The notes: generated by a model from the letters alone, not told the origin. A DNA stretch of 64,000 nucleotides from Arthrobacter sp. N199823 (GCF_002929705.1 NZ_PJIN01000003.1:310001-374000), one strand, 5' to 3'. Shown: positions 1 to 8,981, numbered from the stretch's first letter. A program made the numbers and translations.

Positions 1-436
1 CAGGCCCAAACGGCACTCCGAGAATGATCTTCGGGTAAAGCACGCCAACAGATCCCCAAAACAACAGCTGGGTGTAGACGGGCGTTCCACGGAAGAACCA
101 GACCCACACCCAGGAGACGTACCTGAACAAGGGGTTGTCTGATTGGCGCATGAACGCCAACAAGATCGCCAACACTATGGCGATGACCATGGAAGAAACG
201 GTCAGGACCAGCGTCCAACCCACACCTTGAATGACAAGAACATCAAAAACATAGGTGCGGAACGTGCCCCAATAGAACTTGGGATTGGTCGTCATTGACT
301 GAATGGCCAGAATAACCACCAGCAGAATGACGGCCGCGCCCACCCACCTCCACGGGTGCCGGACGGGAATTGCGTCAATCAATTCCACGTCCGAGCCCGG
401 GCCGCGGGAAGCCCGGAATGATGATCGTCGGCTCAA
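1..436 (-). CDS. Polar amino-acid ABC transporter permease (partial)
   Basis: Inner-membrane permease subunit of a polar amino-acid ABC importer (HisM/GlnP type). About 145 N-terminal residues are visible; the C-terminus lies beyond base 1. After a basic, soluble N-terminus there is a membrane segment near residues 34-46 (VILLVVILAI), then a second (TLVLTVSSMVIAIVLAILL). The family-typical stretch VWFFRGTPVYTQLLF follows, where RGTP is characteristic of this family. A TTG at 434-436 gives the likely start, four bases after the stop of the receptor gene, so the two form an operon read leftwards. The exact start is uncertain because no strong ribosome site is seen. Confidence 0.88.
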   Translation of the reverse strand, partial: MSRRSSFRASRGPGSDVELIDAIPVRHPWRWVGAAVILLVVILAIQSMTTNPKFYWGTFRTYVFDVLVIQGVGWTLVLTVSSMVIAIVLAILLAFMRQSDNPLFRYVSWVWVWFFRGTPVYTQLLFWGSVGVLYPKIILGVPFGP

Positions 437-440
437 GGCT

Positions 441-1376
441 TTAGCCCGCCGTCGGGTTCAAGACGGACTTGGTCAATGCGCCGTCCTGGTTGTTCCACGT
501 GGAAAGAATCTTGGTGTAGCTGCCATCCTCGATGAGCTTGTTCATGACCTTCTCAATGACTGCGGCGAAGGCTGCGTCATCCTTGGCGATGGCAATGCCC
601 TGTTCGGCGGAATCATACGTCTCGCCGAGAGTTTCCAGCTGGCCGTTGGTCTTGGCCAAGGCGTTGTTGATGATAGGGGTATCGGCGCTCATGGCGTCGA
701 TGGTGCCGCCAACCAAACGCGTGGTGACGTCTGTCTGGTTTTTCAGGGAAATAATGTCAATGGCCGGCTTGCCGTCAGCCACGCACTTGGCGGAACGATC
801 CTTGACATCCGGATCTTCCTCAACGGTGCCTGTCTGGACGCCGATCTTCTTGCCGCACAGGTCATCCATGCTGATGCCCTTGGGATTGCCCTTCTGCACG
901 GCCCAGAGAACGCCAGCGTTGAAGTAGCTGACAAAGTTCACAGCCTTGGAGCGCTCGGGGTTGATGGTGAAGGAGGAGATGCCCAGATCGTAGGCGCTGC
1001 CGATCTTGGGAATGATTGAGGAGAAGTCAGCCGTGTGGACAACGGCCTTCTTGCCGAGCGTGGCCGCGATGGCCTTGGCAATATCCACGTCGTAGCCGAT
1101 GGGAGTCTGGCCATCTTTGTCCAGGAACTCGGCTGGCTCATAGGAAGTATCGGAGCCTACTTCAAGAGTGGCCTTGTCCTTCAGTGATGCTGGCAGCAAC
1201 GCGATGAGGGCATCATCCTTGGCCACCGTGGTGGGATCGAAAGCGGCAGCTTGCGAAGCTCCTGAGCTACTTTCCGTGCCGCCATCTTGTGACGCTGTGG
1301 TGCAGCCTGTCAGTCCGAGAGCCGCAACGGCGAGGACGGCGGCGAATCGCAGGCCCAGCTTGGAAGAGTTGTGCAT
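441..1376 (-). CDS. Amino-acid ABC transporter substrate-binding lipoprotein
   Basis: Extracytoplasmic receptor of the importer whose permease follows directly. The 311-residue product starts with a lipoprotein signal peptide ending in the lipobox LTGC (Cys about 25). The body has SBP family 3 features: the early EVGSDTSYEPAEF, then GYDVDIAKAIAATLGK, then DLGISSFTINPERSKAVNFVSYF. This is the fold of cystine, glutamine and arginine receptors. The ligand cannot be named from sequence. It is the first gene of a leftward operon; the 167 bases upstream hold a possible -10 (TACACT on the minus strand) but no clear operator. Confidence 0.93.
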   Translation of the reverse strand: MHNSSKLGLRFAAVLAVAALGLTGCTTASQDGGTESSSGASQAAAFDPTTVAKDDALIALLPASLKDKATLEVGSDTSYEPAEFLDKDGQTPIGYDVDIAKAIAATLGKKAVVHTADFSSIIPKIGSAYDLGISSFTINPERSKAVNFVSYFNAGVLWAVQKGNPKGISMDDLCGKKIGVQTGTVEEDPDVKDRSAKCVADGKPAIDIISLKNQTDVTTRLVGGTIDAMSADTPIINNALAKTNGQLETLGETYDSAEQGIAIAKDDAAFAAVIEKVMNKLIEDGSYTKILSTWNNQDGALTKSVLNPTAG

Positions 1377-1543
1377 TTTTTACCCTTTGTGTAGTCCCTA
1401 AGGAGCCAGCATTTGACATCTAGTGTAACCCTCGGTGACTTGCCTCACAGTCAACAAGATTTCACTATTGAACAACTTTCTGTGATCCCGTGCAAGAGAT
1501 TCAGGGGGATTACTGTCTGAAATCCCGGACTGTCAAGGGTGAT

Positions 1544-2896
1544 CTAAGGGTGGTTTGGCAGGTTTAGGGCCTGCAGCATGGGCCGAAGTTTTGCCCACGT
1601 CTCAGCCAGTTCCGCCTCCGGGTCGGAGGCTTCCACGATGCCTGCGCCGGCATAGAGACGCACGCTGTGAGAATCCTCCAACACCGCTCCACGCAGGGCA
1701 ATACCCCATTCGCCATTGCCAGCCCCATCGAGCCAGCCGACAGGACCGGCATAGGGTCCGCGGTCCATCTGTTCCAGCTGGAGGATGAGAGTTGCAGCTT
1801 CTTCCCGAGGCGTTCCGCACACGGCAGCAGTGGGGTGTAAGGCCTCAACTAGGGCTAAAGACGTAGGCACGTGCCCGTTGGAGCTGGCCAGCTGGGCGCT
1901 CACATCGGATGCCAAATGCCACACGTTGGGTAGTTCCAAAATGAATGGCTCCGCCGGGAAAGACATGTCTGTGGCAAAGGGGGCGAGCTGCCGGATGAGG
2001 GAGCGAACGGCGAAATCGTGCTCCTGACGCTGTTTGATGGAGCCGCCCAAAACCGAGTCGGCAAAGCCGGTGGAACCGGCCGGTTCGTCTTCACGGTCAA
2101 GGGTTCCGGCAAGTACGCGAGCCTGGGCTGTGGAGCCGTCCACTTTGATGAGGATCTCGGGCGTGGCCCCCACCAAACCGCGGACGCCATAGGTCCAGCA
2201 TTCGTCGTACAGGCCCACCAATCGTTGCAGAATTGAAACTCTGCGCACCGGTTCCTCGAGTGTTGCGAGCACATCGCGAGCGAGGACCACTTTTTCCAAG
2301 CCTCCGTGGGCAATGGCCGCAACGCCGGAGCGGACGGAGTCCTTCCATTGTTCTTCGCTGAGCGCACCGGAGCGAACGGTGCCCGCCGAGGGGGTGCCCG
2401 GCGTCGAACTTTCAAAGGACGAGGGAGCGGAAGAGGAGCCCAGTTGCCGCAGAAGGGCCAGTGCGGATTTCTCGGTGGGCGTGATGCCGTCCAAGGAGAG
2501 CTGGGTCAGCCAGGCGGTGCCCGCGGAGAAGCCCACCACTAGGGCCGGGACTATCAGCACGGATTCGTAGGCGCTCGTGGTGGAGAAGGCGAAGGAGCCA
2601 AAAGCCATGGCTCCGGTGCCGGGCATGCGGATGGAATCGTCTACCTCCGCGGTGGCCAGGAGGGATTTCCACCACTGTTCGGCGTCGGAAAAGCGGGAGG
2701 CACCGGTGCCAGTGAAGGAGGCGATTTCGCCAAAGCCCATCAGGCCTTCGCCGCGGCGCAACCAGCACAGCGGCCCGTCCGGGGAATCAGTGGAGCCCGA
2801 GTCCAAAAGTGCGCTGGGTACAACGATGCCAAGCTCCGCCAGCGTTGCCGGTGTCAGGGCCAGGGTGAGGGCGCGCAGCGAAAGGGAATCAGTCAT
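1544..2896 (-). CDS. menF: Isochorismate synthase
   Basis: Converts chorismate to isochorismate, the entry step of menaquinone synthesis. The 450-residue protein has the chorismate-binding fold in its C-terminal half. Visible motifs are LEKVVLARDV, GATPEIL, LAGTLDR, ELPNVWHLASDV, ALHPTAAVCGTP and the terminal YAGAGIVEASDPEAELAETW. The variable N-terminal 190 residues are usual for MenF/EntC/DhbC proteins. It is transcribed divergently from menG, with about 120 bp between. That context favours menaquinone over siderophore synthesis. The ATG at 2894-2896 is the start. Confidence 0.92.
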   Translation of the reverse strand: MTDSLSLRALTLALTPATLAELGIVVPSALLDSGSTDSPDGPLCWLRRGEGLMGFGEIASFTGTGASRFSDAEQWWKSLLATAEVDDSIRMPGTGAMAFGSFAFSTTSAYESVLIVPALVVGFSAGTAWLTQLSLDGITPTEKSALALLRQLGSSSAPSSFESSTPGTPSAGTVRSGALSEEQWKDSVRSGVAAIAHGGLEKVVLARDVLATLEEPVRRVSILQRLVGLYDECWTYGVRGLVGATPEILIKVDGSTAQARVLAGTLDREDEPAGSTGFADSVLGGSIKQRQEHDFAVRSLIRQLAPFATDMSFPAEPFILELPNVWHLASDVSAQLASSNGHVPTSLALVEALHPTAAVCGTPREEAATLILQLEQMDRGPYAGPVGWLDGAGNGEWGIALRGAVLEDSHSVRLYAGAGIVEASDPEAELAETWAKLRPMLQALNLPNHP

Positions 2897-3019
2897 GATG
2901 AGTCCAGATTACTCGCTGAGGGGCCAAAATTCGGCGTACTGGCGGTGTGATGGCCCACAAGCGGCCCCGGCACGCCTCCACAATGCGCGAAGCCGGGCAA
3001 AGTTTGAGAGACTAAGGGA

Positions 3020-3745
3020 GTGAACCGTGCATCTTTGGAGAAGCGTCCGGAAGAAATGGCTGCCATGTTTGACGAGGTGGCCCCTAAATACGACGTCGTC
3101 AACGATATTTTGTCCTTAGGACAGACCCGTCGCTGGCGGCGCATCGTGGTGGACGCCGTGGGCACCGTGCCCGGCCAGCGGGTCTTGGACCTGGCCGCCG
3201 GTACCGGCACCTCGAGCGAACCGTTTGCCGACGCCGGCGTGGACGTGGTGGCCTGCGACTTCTCAGTAGGCATGCTTAAAGTTGGTAAGCGCCGACGCCC
3301 GGACATTGACTTCGTGGCCGGAGACGCCACAAACCTGCCCTTCGCAGACAACTCCTTTGACGCCTCCACCATCTCCTTTGGGCTGCGCAACGTGGCGGAT
3401 CCGAAGAAGGCACTGCGTGAAATGCTGCGCGTGACCAAACCCGGCGGAAAACTGGTGGTGGCCGAATTCTCACACCCTACCTTTGCTCCGTTCCGCACCG
3501 TATACACCGAATACTTGATGCGCGCCCTGCCGCCCATCGCCAAAAAAGTAGCTTCTAACCCAGCCGCCTACGTGTACCTGGCGGAGTCCATCCGGGTCTG
3601 GCCCAATCAGGACAACTTGTCCGCGTGGCTCACCGAATCCGGCTGGGACAAGGTGGCCTACAGGAATTTGAGCGGCGGCATTGTGGCTGTTCACCGTGCC
3701 GTGAAGCCGCTGACCGGCCCTGGCAACGCTGCCGGTGCGCACTAA
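3020..3745 (+). CDS. menG: Demethylmenaquinone methyltransferase
   Basis: SAM-dependent C-methyltransferase that makes menaquinone from demethylmenaquinone (UbiE/MenG family). The 241-residue length is normal. [19 protein letters not shown] near residue 14 and RRWRR are family signatures. The SAM motif I is [19 protein letters not shown], followed by [10 protein letters not shown] and [11 protein letters not shown]. The GTG at 3020 is chosen because the conserved N-terminus begins just inside it; the AAGGGAG run lies very close to it, so the translation start is less certain. It is divergent from the isochorismate synthase gene and heads a rightward set of prenylquinone genes. Confidence 0.94.
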   Translation: MNRASLEKRPEEMAAMFDEVAPKYDVVNDILSLGQTRRWRRIVVDAVGTVPGQRVLDLAAGTGTSSEPFADAGVDVVACDFSVGMLKVGKRRRPDIDFVAGDATNLPFADNSFDASTISFGLRNVADPKKALREMLRVTKPGGKLVVAEFSHPTFAPFRTVYTEYLMRALPPIAKKVASNPAAYVYLAESIRVWPNQDNLSAWLTESGWDKVAYRNLSGGIVAVHRAVKPLTGPGNAAGAH

Positions 3746-3824
3746 CCGTTCGCAAACCGTGCATTACCCCGTGCTCTAACCCGTTCGCTAGTCACTCGCT
3801 AACCGTAAGGAAACCCCACCCACC

Positions 3825-5147
3825 GTGAAGGTACTGATAGTAGGTGCCGGTCCCGCCGGATCCACCGCGGCCTGGCACTTGGCGTCCGCCGGGATCGAGG
3901 TCACCGTGCTGGAGAAGACCCGTTTCCCGCGTGAAAAGGTCTGCGGTGACGGACTCACCCCGCGTGCCGTGCGTGAAATGCAGCTCATGGGCCTGCCGCA
4001 CGACCCCGCAGAAGGCTGGCGCCGCAACAAGGGCCTGCGCCTGGTGGCCGGTGGCCGTCAGATCGAGGTGCCTTGGCCCGAGCTCACCGACTTCCCCAAC
4101 TACGGACTTATCCGGACGCGTTTGGGCTTTGATGAATCACTCGCCAGCCATGCGCGTGCCGCCGGAGCCGTGATCCTTGAGGGCCACTCGGTGACGCAGG
4201 CCCTGACTAACGACGCCGGAACTGTCGTAGGTGCCAGGGCGTCACTCTTGGATGGGGCTGGCCGGAAGACGGGCGAAACCGCTGACTTCCACGCCGATGT
4301 GGTGCTGGCTGCTGATGGGAACTCCACCCGGACGGCGCTCTCCCTGGGGCTTGAGAAACGTGATGACAGGCCCATGGGTGTTGCCTACCGTACCTACTTC
4401 ACGTCTCCCCGTCACGAGGATGACTGGATGGAAGGCTGGCTGGAACTGCCCGCACCGGATGGCCGGACGTTGCCAGGGTACGGCTGGGTCTTTGGCGTTG
4501 GTGACGGGACCTCTAACGTTGGCCTGGGTATCCTGAACACCTCCAAGGAGTTCGGCAAGCTGGATTACCGTGCAGTGCTGCGCGATTGGACGGCCTCCAT
4601 GCCCGGTGAGTGGGGCTTTACCCCGGAAAACCAGGTGGGTGCCATCAGGGGAGCGGCCCTGCCCATGGCTTTCAACCGCACCCCGCACTACTCGGACGGA
4701 CTGCTGCTGCTGGGAGATTCCGGAGGCATGGTCAGTCCTTTCAATGGCGAGGGTATTTCCTACGCCATGGAATCAGGCCGCTTTGCAGCTGAGCACATTG
4801 TTCGGGCAGCTGGCACCAACTCGCGGTTGGCCGCCGATCACGCGCTCTCCAACTACGGCACGCTGGTGCGTGAACAGTGGGGCAGCCACTTCACGCTAGG
4901 CCGGGTATTTGCTTCCATGATTGGCAATCCCACCATCATGAAACTGGCCCTGCGCTCGGGCATGAGCGTTCCGGTGCTGATGCGTTTTGTTGTCCGACTC
5001 ATGACGAATCTGACCGACACGGATAAACGCGGTTTTGAGGATAGAGTGATTCATCTACTGGAGAAGCTCGTCCCTGCCACCAGCAATCAGGACATTACCC
5101 GCACATCCAAGCAACAATCCCTACCAATAGTTAGTGTTGAGCAGTGA
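3825..5147 (+). CDS. menJ: Geranylgeranyl reductase family flavoprotein (menaquinone reductase candidate)
   Basis: FAD-dependent reductase of the geranylgeranyl reductase family (440 aa). The N-terminal dinucleotide fold is VLIVGAGPAGSTAAWHL. The family motif VCGDGLTPRAV is near residue 43, and a second FAD motif LLLGDSGGMVSPFNGEGI lies near residue 300. In mycobacteria the homologue MenJ saturates one isoprene unit of menaquinone. Here the gene lies between menG and a polyprenyl diphosphate synthase, which supports the same role; the exact substrate is an inference. The start is GTG 3825. Its stop overlaps the next start by four bases (GTGA), so translation is probably coupled. Confidence 0.87.
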   Translation: MKVLIVGAGPAGSTAAWHLASAGIEVTVLEKTRFPREKVCGDGLTPRAVREMQLMGLPHDPAEGWRRNKGLRLVAGGRQIEVPWPELTDFPNYGLIRTRLGFDESLASHARAAGAVILEGHSVTQALTNDAGTVVGARASLLDGAGRKTGETADFHADVVLAADGNSTRTALSLGLEKRDDRPMGVAYRTYFTSPRHEDDWMEGWLELPAPDGRTLPGYGWVFGVGDGTSNVGLGILNTSKEFGKLDYRAVLRDWTASMPGEWGFTPENQVGAIRGAALPMAFNRTPHYSDGLLLLGDSGGMVSPFNGEGISYAMESGRFAAEHIVRAAGTNSRLAADHALSNYGTLVREQWGSHFTLGRVFASMIGNPTIMKLALRSGMSVPVLMRFVVRLMTNLTDTDKRGFEDRVIHLLEKLVPATSNQDITRTSKQQSLPIVSVEQ

Positions 5148-6247
5148 CTACTTCCGCGAACCACAGCTGGACCCATGCCGGGCAAGGACGCCCCGAATCA
5201 CACGATCCCAATCCCAGCACCATGGCCATTGCCACCGGGCTGCAACTGCCGTCCGGTTTCAATGCCGTGGCAGAGGACCCGGAACTGGGACCCTCCATCT
5301 CCATGAGCATGGCAAAGGTGGAAAAGGTATTGCGTGAAGCAATCGCCCATTCCGATCCTTTGGCAGATGCCACCAGCCGCCACTTGGTGGAAGCCGGCGG
5401 CAAACGCATCCGCCCGCTGTTGGTGCTGCTTGCTGCACACCTCGGAGACCCGAACCGGGCCGAAGTGGTGCAGGCCGCCGTCGTGGTTGAACTGACCCAC
5501 TTGGCCACGCTCTACCACGATGATGTGATGGACTCGGCGCCGTTCCGTCGCGGCGCTCCCACCGCCCATGAGGTGTGGGGCAACACTGTTGCGATTCTGA
5601 CAGGTGACCTCATCTTTGCTCGCGCGTCGATCCTGGTCTCGGCTCTGGGTGGCCGTGCTTTGGAAATTCAGGCCCGTACTTTTGAGCGTCTGTGCCTTGG
5701 TCAGCTGCACGAAACCGTTGGTCCGCGCGAGGACGAAGACCCCATTGAGCATTACCTTTCCGTCATTGCTGACAAGACCGGATCGCTCGTTGCTGCTTCG
5801 GGTCAGCTTGGTGCCATCTTCTCCGGTGTTTCAGAAGAAGGCCAAGAGGTTCTGCTGGAATACGGCGAAAAGGTGGGCGTCGCTTTCCAGCTCGCCGATG
5901 ACGTCATCGACGTGACCGGGCTGAAGCAGGTTTCGGGAAAGTCACCCGGAACCGATCTGCGCGAAGGTATCCCCACGCTCCCTGTTCTGTTGCTGCGTAA
6001 CGCTGCTGCCGCGGGCGATGCTGACGCTGCCGCCGTACTAGCGCTGGTTGATGGTGATCTGAGCAGCGATGAAGCACTTGCTGAGGCGGTAACCGCGTTG
6101 CGCGAACACCCCGTCACGATGGAATCCTGGGCCGTTGCCCGCGAATGGTCCGATGCTGCCATCGCAGCACTGGCACCGCTGCCCGAGGGAATCGTCAAGA
6201 CGGCTCTGGCCAGCTTTGCCGAAGCCGTGGTCTCCCGCGACGTCTAA
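5144..6247 (+). CDS. Polyprenyl diphosphate synthase
   Basis: Trans-prenyltransferase that elongates isoprenoid diphosphates to make the menaquinone side chain. The 367-residue protein has both aspartate-rich motifs: LYHDDVMDSA (first DDxxD) and FQLADDVIDVTG (second DDxxD). It also has GGKRIRPLLVLLAA at the allylic substrate site. The start GTG 5144 overlaps the upstream stop. About 50 N-terminal residues precede the fold and are not conserved in type. The position after menG and the reductase supports a menaquinone role (HepT/IspB-like). The chain length cannot be read from sequence. Confidence 0.92.
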   Translation: MTTSANHSWTHAGQGRPESHDPNPSTMAIATGLQLPSGFNAVAEDPELGPSISMSMAKVEKVLREAIAHSDPLADATSRHLVEAGGKRIRPLLVLLAAHLGDPNRAEVVQAAVVVELTHLATLYHDDVMDSAPFRRGAPTAHEVWGNTVAILTGDLIFARASILVSALGGRALEIQARTFERLCLGQLHETVGPREDEDPIEHYLSVIADKTGSLVAASGQLGAIFSGVSEEGQEVLLEYGEKVGVAFQLADDVIDVTGLKQVSGKSPGTDLREGIPTLPVLLLRNAAAAGDADAAAVLALVDGDLSSDEALAEAVTALREHPVTMESWAVAREWSDAAIAALAPLPEGIVKTALASFAEAVVSRDV

Positions 6248-6254
6248 CACTTCC

Positions 6255-6368
6255 GTTTCTGGCTCGAAGATCCGGGTCGGGGCTCGAAATCCCCAGGTTG
6301 GCCTCGAGTTGCCCGGTTTCGCGGCCGAGCGTCAGGTTTCGGGGATCGATTTCTCAGGTTTGGCCTCG
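6255..6368. repeat. Degenerate tandem repeat, about 20-21 nt unit
   Basis: Downstream of the prenyl synthase the sequence repeats a loose unit built on GGCTCGA followed about 10 bases later by CAGGTT or CCGGTT, for example around 6260, 6281, 6302, 6322 and 6363. The copies are imperfect. No gene is visible in 6248-6490. The function is unknown, and the run leads directly into the palindromic element at 6369. Confidence 0.5.
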
Positions 6369-6431
6369 AGTGTCCACTTAATGTACGTTTCGGGGCCGTT
6401 TTGGGCGCTGAGCGTACGTTATGTGGACACT
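6369..6431 (+). repeat. Palindromic element, copy 1
   Basis: A 63-bp near-perfect inverted repeat. The outer 19-nt arms (6369-6387 and 6413-6431) match at 17 of 19 positions. The asymmetric centre contains CGGGGCCGTTTTGGGC. A second copy in the opposite orientation lies at 7671-7738. The pair brackets the nuclease-like gene at 6491-7483. It is not a typical terminator because no T-run follows. Confidence 0.75.
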
Positions 6432-6490
6432 GACCGGTGGGTCAGGGGTTGCGGCGTGGATCTTTGGCCGCGAAAAGTTGACTGGGCCGC

Positions 6491-7483
6491 CTAGCTGAAG
6501 TCTTTGCGGACGTTGAGAGTGCCCAGCAAGGACCGGTTGGCTAGATTCTGCGGATCCGGCCAGCCGCCACGCACCAGCATCCGGGCCAGCTTGGTCACCG
6601 CAATGAGCCCGCCATTGCGCATATCCTCTCGGCGGAGCACCACTTGATGCCATCCCAATGATTGGGTAATAAAGTCCCGATCGCGATCCTTGGCCTGCTG
6701 TTCTGGAGAATCATGGTGCAGTCCGTCGTACTCCGCGCAAGTCTTGTATTTGGGACATGCCAGATCGGGTTCCACCAGCGAGTGTCCGGCGTCGTCCATG
6801 ATCTTGTAGTTGGGTTGGAATTCTGGCAGGCCTGATCGGTTGATGGTCAGCCGCAACCGAGTTTCTGGCGCTGAGTCCACTCCGATTCTGACAAGTTCCA
6901 TAGCCGCCCTCAGCTTGGTATAGCCACGGGCACCCGTGTGCTGGGCAAGGTAAGCCTGCAAGACGTTGAGTTCCACCGTGGCGATTCTGACACGGCCATT
7001 ATTGCGTTGGTGGCAACAGACAATCTGATCCCCTACAACCACTAACTCATCAACGGTGAGTAATGGCGCGATGTCCAGGAATGTTCGCGCCGCCGAAGTG
7101 ACTGGAACTCCACCAAATTCATCAATGTCGGTCCGCTCCAGTTTTAGTCGGTGGCCGCTCACGTGCCGTCGCCTGGGTGGTGGACTGCCGTTCGGCCTGG
7201 AGAGGTCGAGTAATTGGCGTTCTTGGAATCTCGACGGCAAATACAGGCCATGAATCTTCGCTGCCGTGATGTGGCTGATGACGCCATCGCCAGTCAACGC
7301 AGTGTAGGGACGGCAATGGTCTAGCAACTCACAGTCAACTGTTTGGGGAACGCGAATACCCCGGCTGGGTTTCAATAAATCTGCTGAACGGATACGACGG
7401 GCAGATAACCGGGCATGGTGCGCCTGGGCCAGAGTGAAAGGCCGCAGGGCCAGGTGCAGTGGAAGTTCCGATGGTTTTCTCAT
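6491..7483 (-). CDS. DUF559/VSR-like endonuclease-domain protein
   Basis: About 330 residues. The C-terminal part carries the pattern of the DUF559 (VSR-like, PD-(D/E)xK) nuclease family: VEPDLACPKYKTCAEYDGLHH, then DRDRDFITQSLGWHQVVLRREDM. The likely acidic and basic catalytic residues are in the segments EPDLA and CAEYDG. The N-terminal half resembles the AbiEi-type regulatory region often joined to this domain in actinobacteria (GVPVTSAARTFLDIAPLLTVDELVVVGD). An ATG at 7483 (MRKPSELPLHLALRPFT) fits the usual N-terminus better than the longer frame start at 7540. There is no obvious partner gene. The physiological role is unknown. Confidence 0.75.
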   Translation of the reverse strand: MRKPSELPLHLALRPFTLAQAHHARLSARRIRSADLLKPSRGIRVPQTVDCELLDHCRPYTALTGDGVISHITAAKIHGLYLPSRFQERQLLDLSRPNGSPPPRRRHVSGHRLKLERTDIDEFGGVPVTSAARTFLDIAPLLTVDELVVVGDQIVCCHQRNNGRVRIATVELNVLQAYLAQHTGARGYTKLRAAMELVRIGVDSAPETRLRLTINRSGLPEFQPNYKIMDDAGHSLVEPDLACPKYKTCAEYDGLHHDSPEQQAKDRDRDFITQSLGWHQVVLRREDMRNGGLIAVTKLARMLVRGGWPDPQNLANRSLLGTLNVRKDFS

Positions 7484-7670
7484 GCTTCCAGTAAGTCTGA
7501 AATTGAGCCCTCGTAGCGGCGAAAAAGGCCAATCGGGCAAATCTGTGGATAACGCAGGCTCTGGGCCTTATAGAACGGACAAATCATTTTGCCGCGGACC
7601 GTAGCTCTTGGAGGACGGGGTGTACGCCTGACGCAGCATCGTGGGGTGCCAGATGGGTGCCGGGGCGGCT

Positions 7671-7738
7671 CGAGTGTTCATTTAAGGTACGGTTTGGAGG
7701 CCCAAAACGGGCCGAAACGTACGTTAAATGGACACTCG
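7671..7738 (-). repeat. Palindromic element, copy 2 (inverted relative to copy 1)
   Basis: A 68-bp inverted repeat with 21-nt arms (7671-7691 and 7718-7738) matching at 19 of 21 positions. Its reverse complement carries the same centre as the copy at 6369-6431 (CGGCCCGTTTTGGGCC against CGGGGCCGTTTTGGGC) and the same AGTGTCCA.TTAA outer arms. It lies in the 7484-7850 gap upstream of the nuclease-like gene. The rest of that gap holds no supported gene. Confidence 0.75.
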
Positions 7739-7850
7739 GCGCAGGGTGGCTGGCGCGGGGTGCTGTTCAGGAAGTTGCCGGGGCATGGGGCTCGGGCACT
7801 CGGGACTCGGCGCGGGGCGCTGAAAGACCTAGGGAGTCAGCCTTTCAAGG

Positions 7851-8450
7851 TCAGATCTTGGCTCCCATTCCGGGGAGTGAAAAGGGGCTGGCACCTTCGG
7901 CGCTGTTATTCCAATGCGTGGGTGCGTTGCGGCGTCGAGCTTCTGCTTCTGAGGCCGTAGCCAAGCCGGCATCATCGACGCTGACCATGACACCACTGTG
8001 CTGGAGATTGAAGAATCGGATCACAATGCGGCGGCCGTTGACGTTCCACACACATGCCTGGACCACGGGATCATGCCAAGGGTTGTTTCCCTCGCCGTAG
8101 CGTGCGGTGAGCTGGCTGTGAATGCTTTCGTAGCCTTGGCGGGTGGAGGGATTATCCGTACTCATGGACGAATACAGCTGCATGCTGATGCCTAGGAACC
8201 TCCCACTATAGGAGGTCCACGACGAGGAAATTTCCCCGCCAGCCAAGGGAGTGCGCAGCGAATAATGTGCCACAGCTGGAACGGCGCTGGCCTCATCCCA
8301 CGCCGCTCCTGTGATGAGCCCCAGGCGTTCAAACCACGCTTTGCGGTCAAAGTCGGAACGGGGCCACATCCCCTCGACCAACTTTTCGACCAAGCCAACC
8401 ACTGCAGCCGGGTCCGGATTCAATACGCTTGTGGGCTCCTGTGCGTTCAT
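7851..8450 (-). CDS. Hypothetical protein
   Basis: A 199-residue soluble protein with no signal peptide, membrane segment or motif I recognise. It is moderately acidic and tryptophan-containing, with stretches such as WPRSDFDRKAWFERLGL, HYSLRTPLAGGEISSSW and VNGRRIVIRFFNLQHSGVMVSVDDAG. The latter looks like the beta-rich end of a small globular domain. It lies 63 bases after the SUKH gene on the same strand. Small proteins next to SUKH proteins are often immunity proteins of polymorphic toxin systems, but no toxin gene is present here, so that is only a possibility. Confidence 0.65.
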   Translation of the reverse strand: MNAQEPTSVLNPDPAAVVGLVEKLVEGMWPRSDFDRKAWFERLGLITGAAWDEASAVPAVAHYSLRTPLAGGEISSSWTSYSGRFLGISMQLYSSMSTDNPSTRQGYESIHSQLTARYGEGNNPWHDPVVQACVWNVNGRRIVIRFFNLQHSGVMVSVDDAGLATASEAEARRRNAPTHWNNSAEGASPFSLPGMGAKI

Positions 8451-8513
8451 AACGCCACGCTACCGCTCCCGGATGAATATTCCCATAGCTCGCGTCTGCG
8501 TAGTTGCTGTGGA

Positions 8514-8933
8514 TTAGTCCTCGTCGCCGAAAACCCAGTCGAGCATGTCAAAGACGAACTCGCTGAAAGTGCCTTCCTCGTTGATCCAAACACCAGTGGC
8601 GTTGTTGCGGCGCCACACGATGGGATCGGGAACATCGGCCTGATCGACCAGAATGCCCCAGGTGTAGGCCTCGTCCTCGTCTTCAAGGAACAGAAGGTAG
8701 CCGTCCTGAACTTCCAGCTCTTCGGGATCCCAGAAGTAGTAGTACGCCTCCATGAGTTCCTCGCAGTTACCCACGGCGTGCAGGAATTCGCGCAGCGCCA
8801 ACGGCACCGTGAGCTGCAATTCTGCAAAGACAGCGTCCAGATCCGCCCAGTCAATCCCGTCGGCTTCCTGCCACGGCTCCTCCAAATACAAGGGAACCAG
8901 GCCACGGAACTTCTCTACGAACATGTCAGACAT
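8514..8933 (-). CDS. SMI1/KNR4 (SUKH) family protein
   Basis: A 139-residue, strongly acidic protein. LDAVFAELQLTVPLALREFLHAVGNCEEL is a typical SUKH N-terminal helix-turn (a large protein should be so many residues from the edge of a beta-sheet). It is followed by the strand-rich YLLFLEDEDEAYTWGILVDQ and IVWRRNNATGVWINEEGTFSEFVFDML. SUKH proteins are best known as immunity proteins against nuclease toxins delivered between cells. No toxin or secretion gene is visible nearby, so the partner is unknown. Confidence 0.72.
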   Translation of the reverse strand: MSDMFVEKFRGLVPLYLEEPWQEADGIDWADLDAVFAELQLTVPLALREFLHAVGNCEELMEAYYYFWDPEELEVQDGYLLFLEDEDEAYTWGILVDQADVPDPIVWRRNNATGVWINEEGTFSEFVFDMLDWVFGDED

Positions 8934-8981
8934 TCAAATCTCCACAACTGAGCAACAGGCGATTACAAGCTACCTGCAATC

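Noticed and set aside
303-1019. A 238-codon plus-strand frame over the amino-acid importer
   Set aside because: It overlaps two well-supported minus-strand genes and has no coding motifs.
1544-2896. Siderophore isochorismate synthase (EntC/DhbC)
   Set aside because: No siderophore genes are near and the neighbour is menG, so a menaquinone role is favoured.
6491-7483. Type IV toxin-antitoxin pair (AbiEi antitoxin with AbiEii toxin)
   Set aside because: The N-terminal half is AbiEi-like, but no nucleotidyltransferase toxin gene lies next to it and the C-terminus is nuclease-like.
6369-7738. Insertion sequence
   Set aside because: Inverted elements bracket a gene, but no transposase and no target-site duplication could be seen, so it is reported only as a repeat pair.
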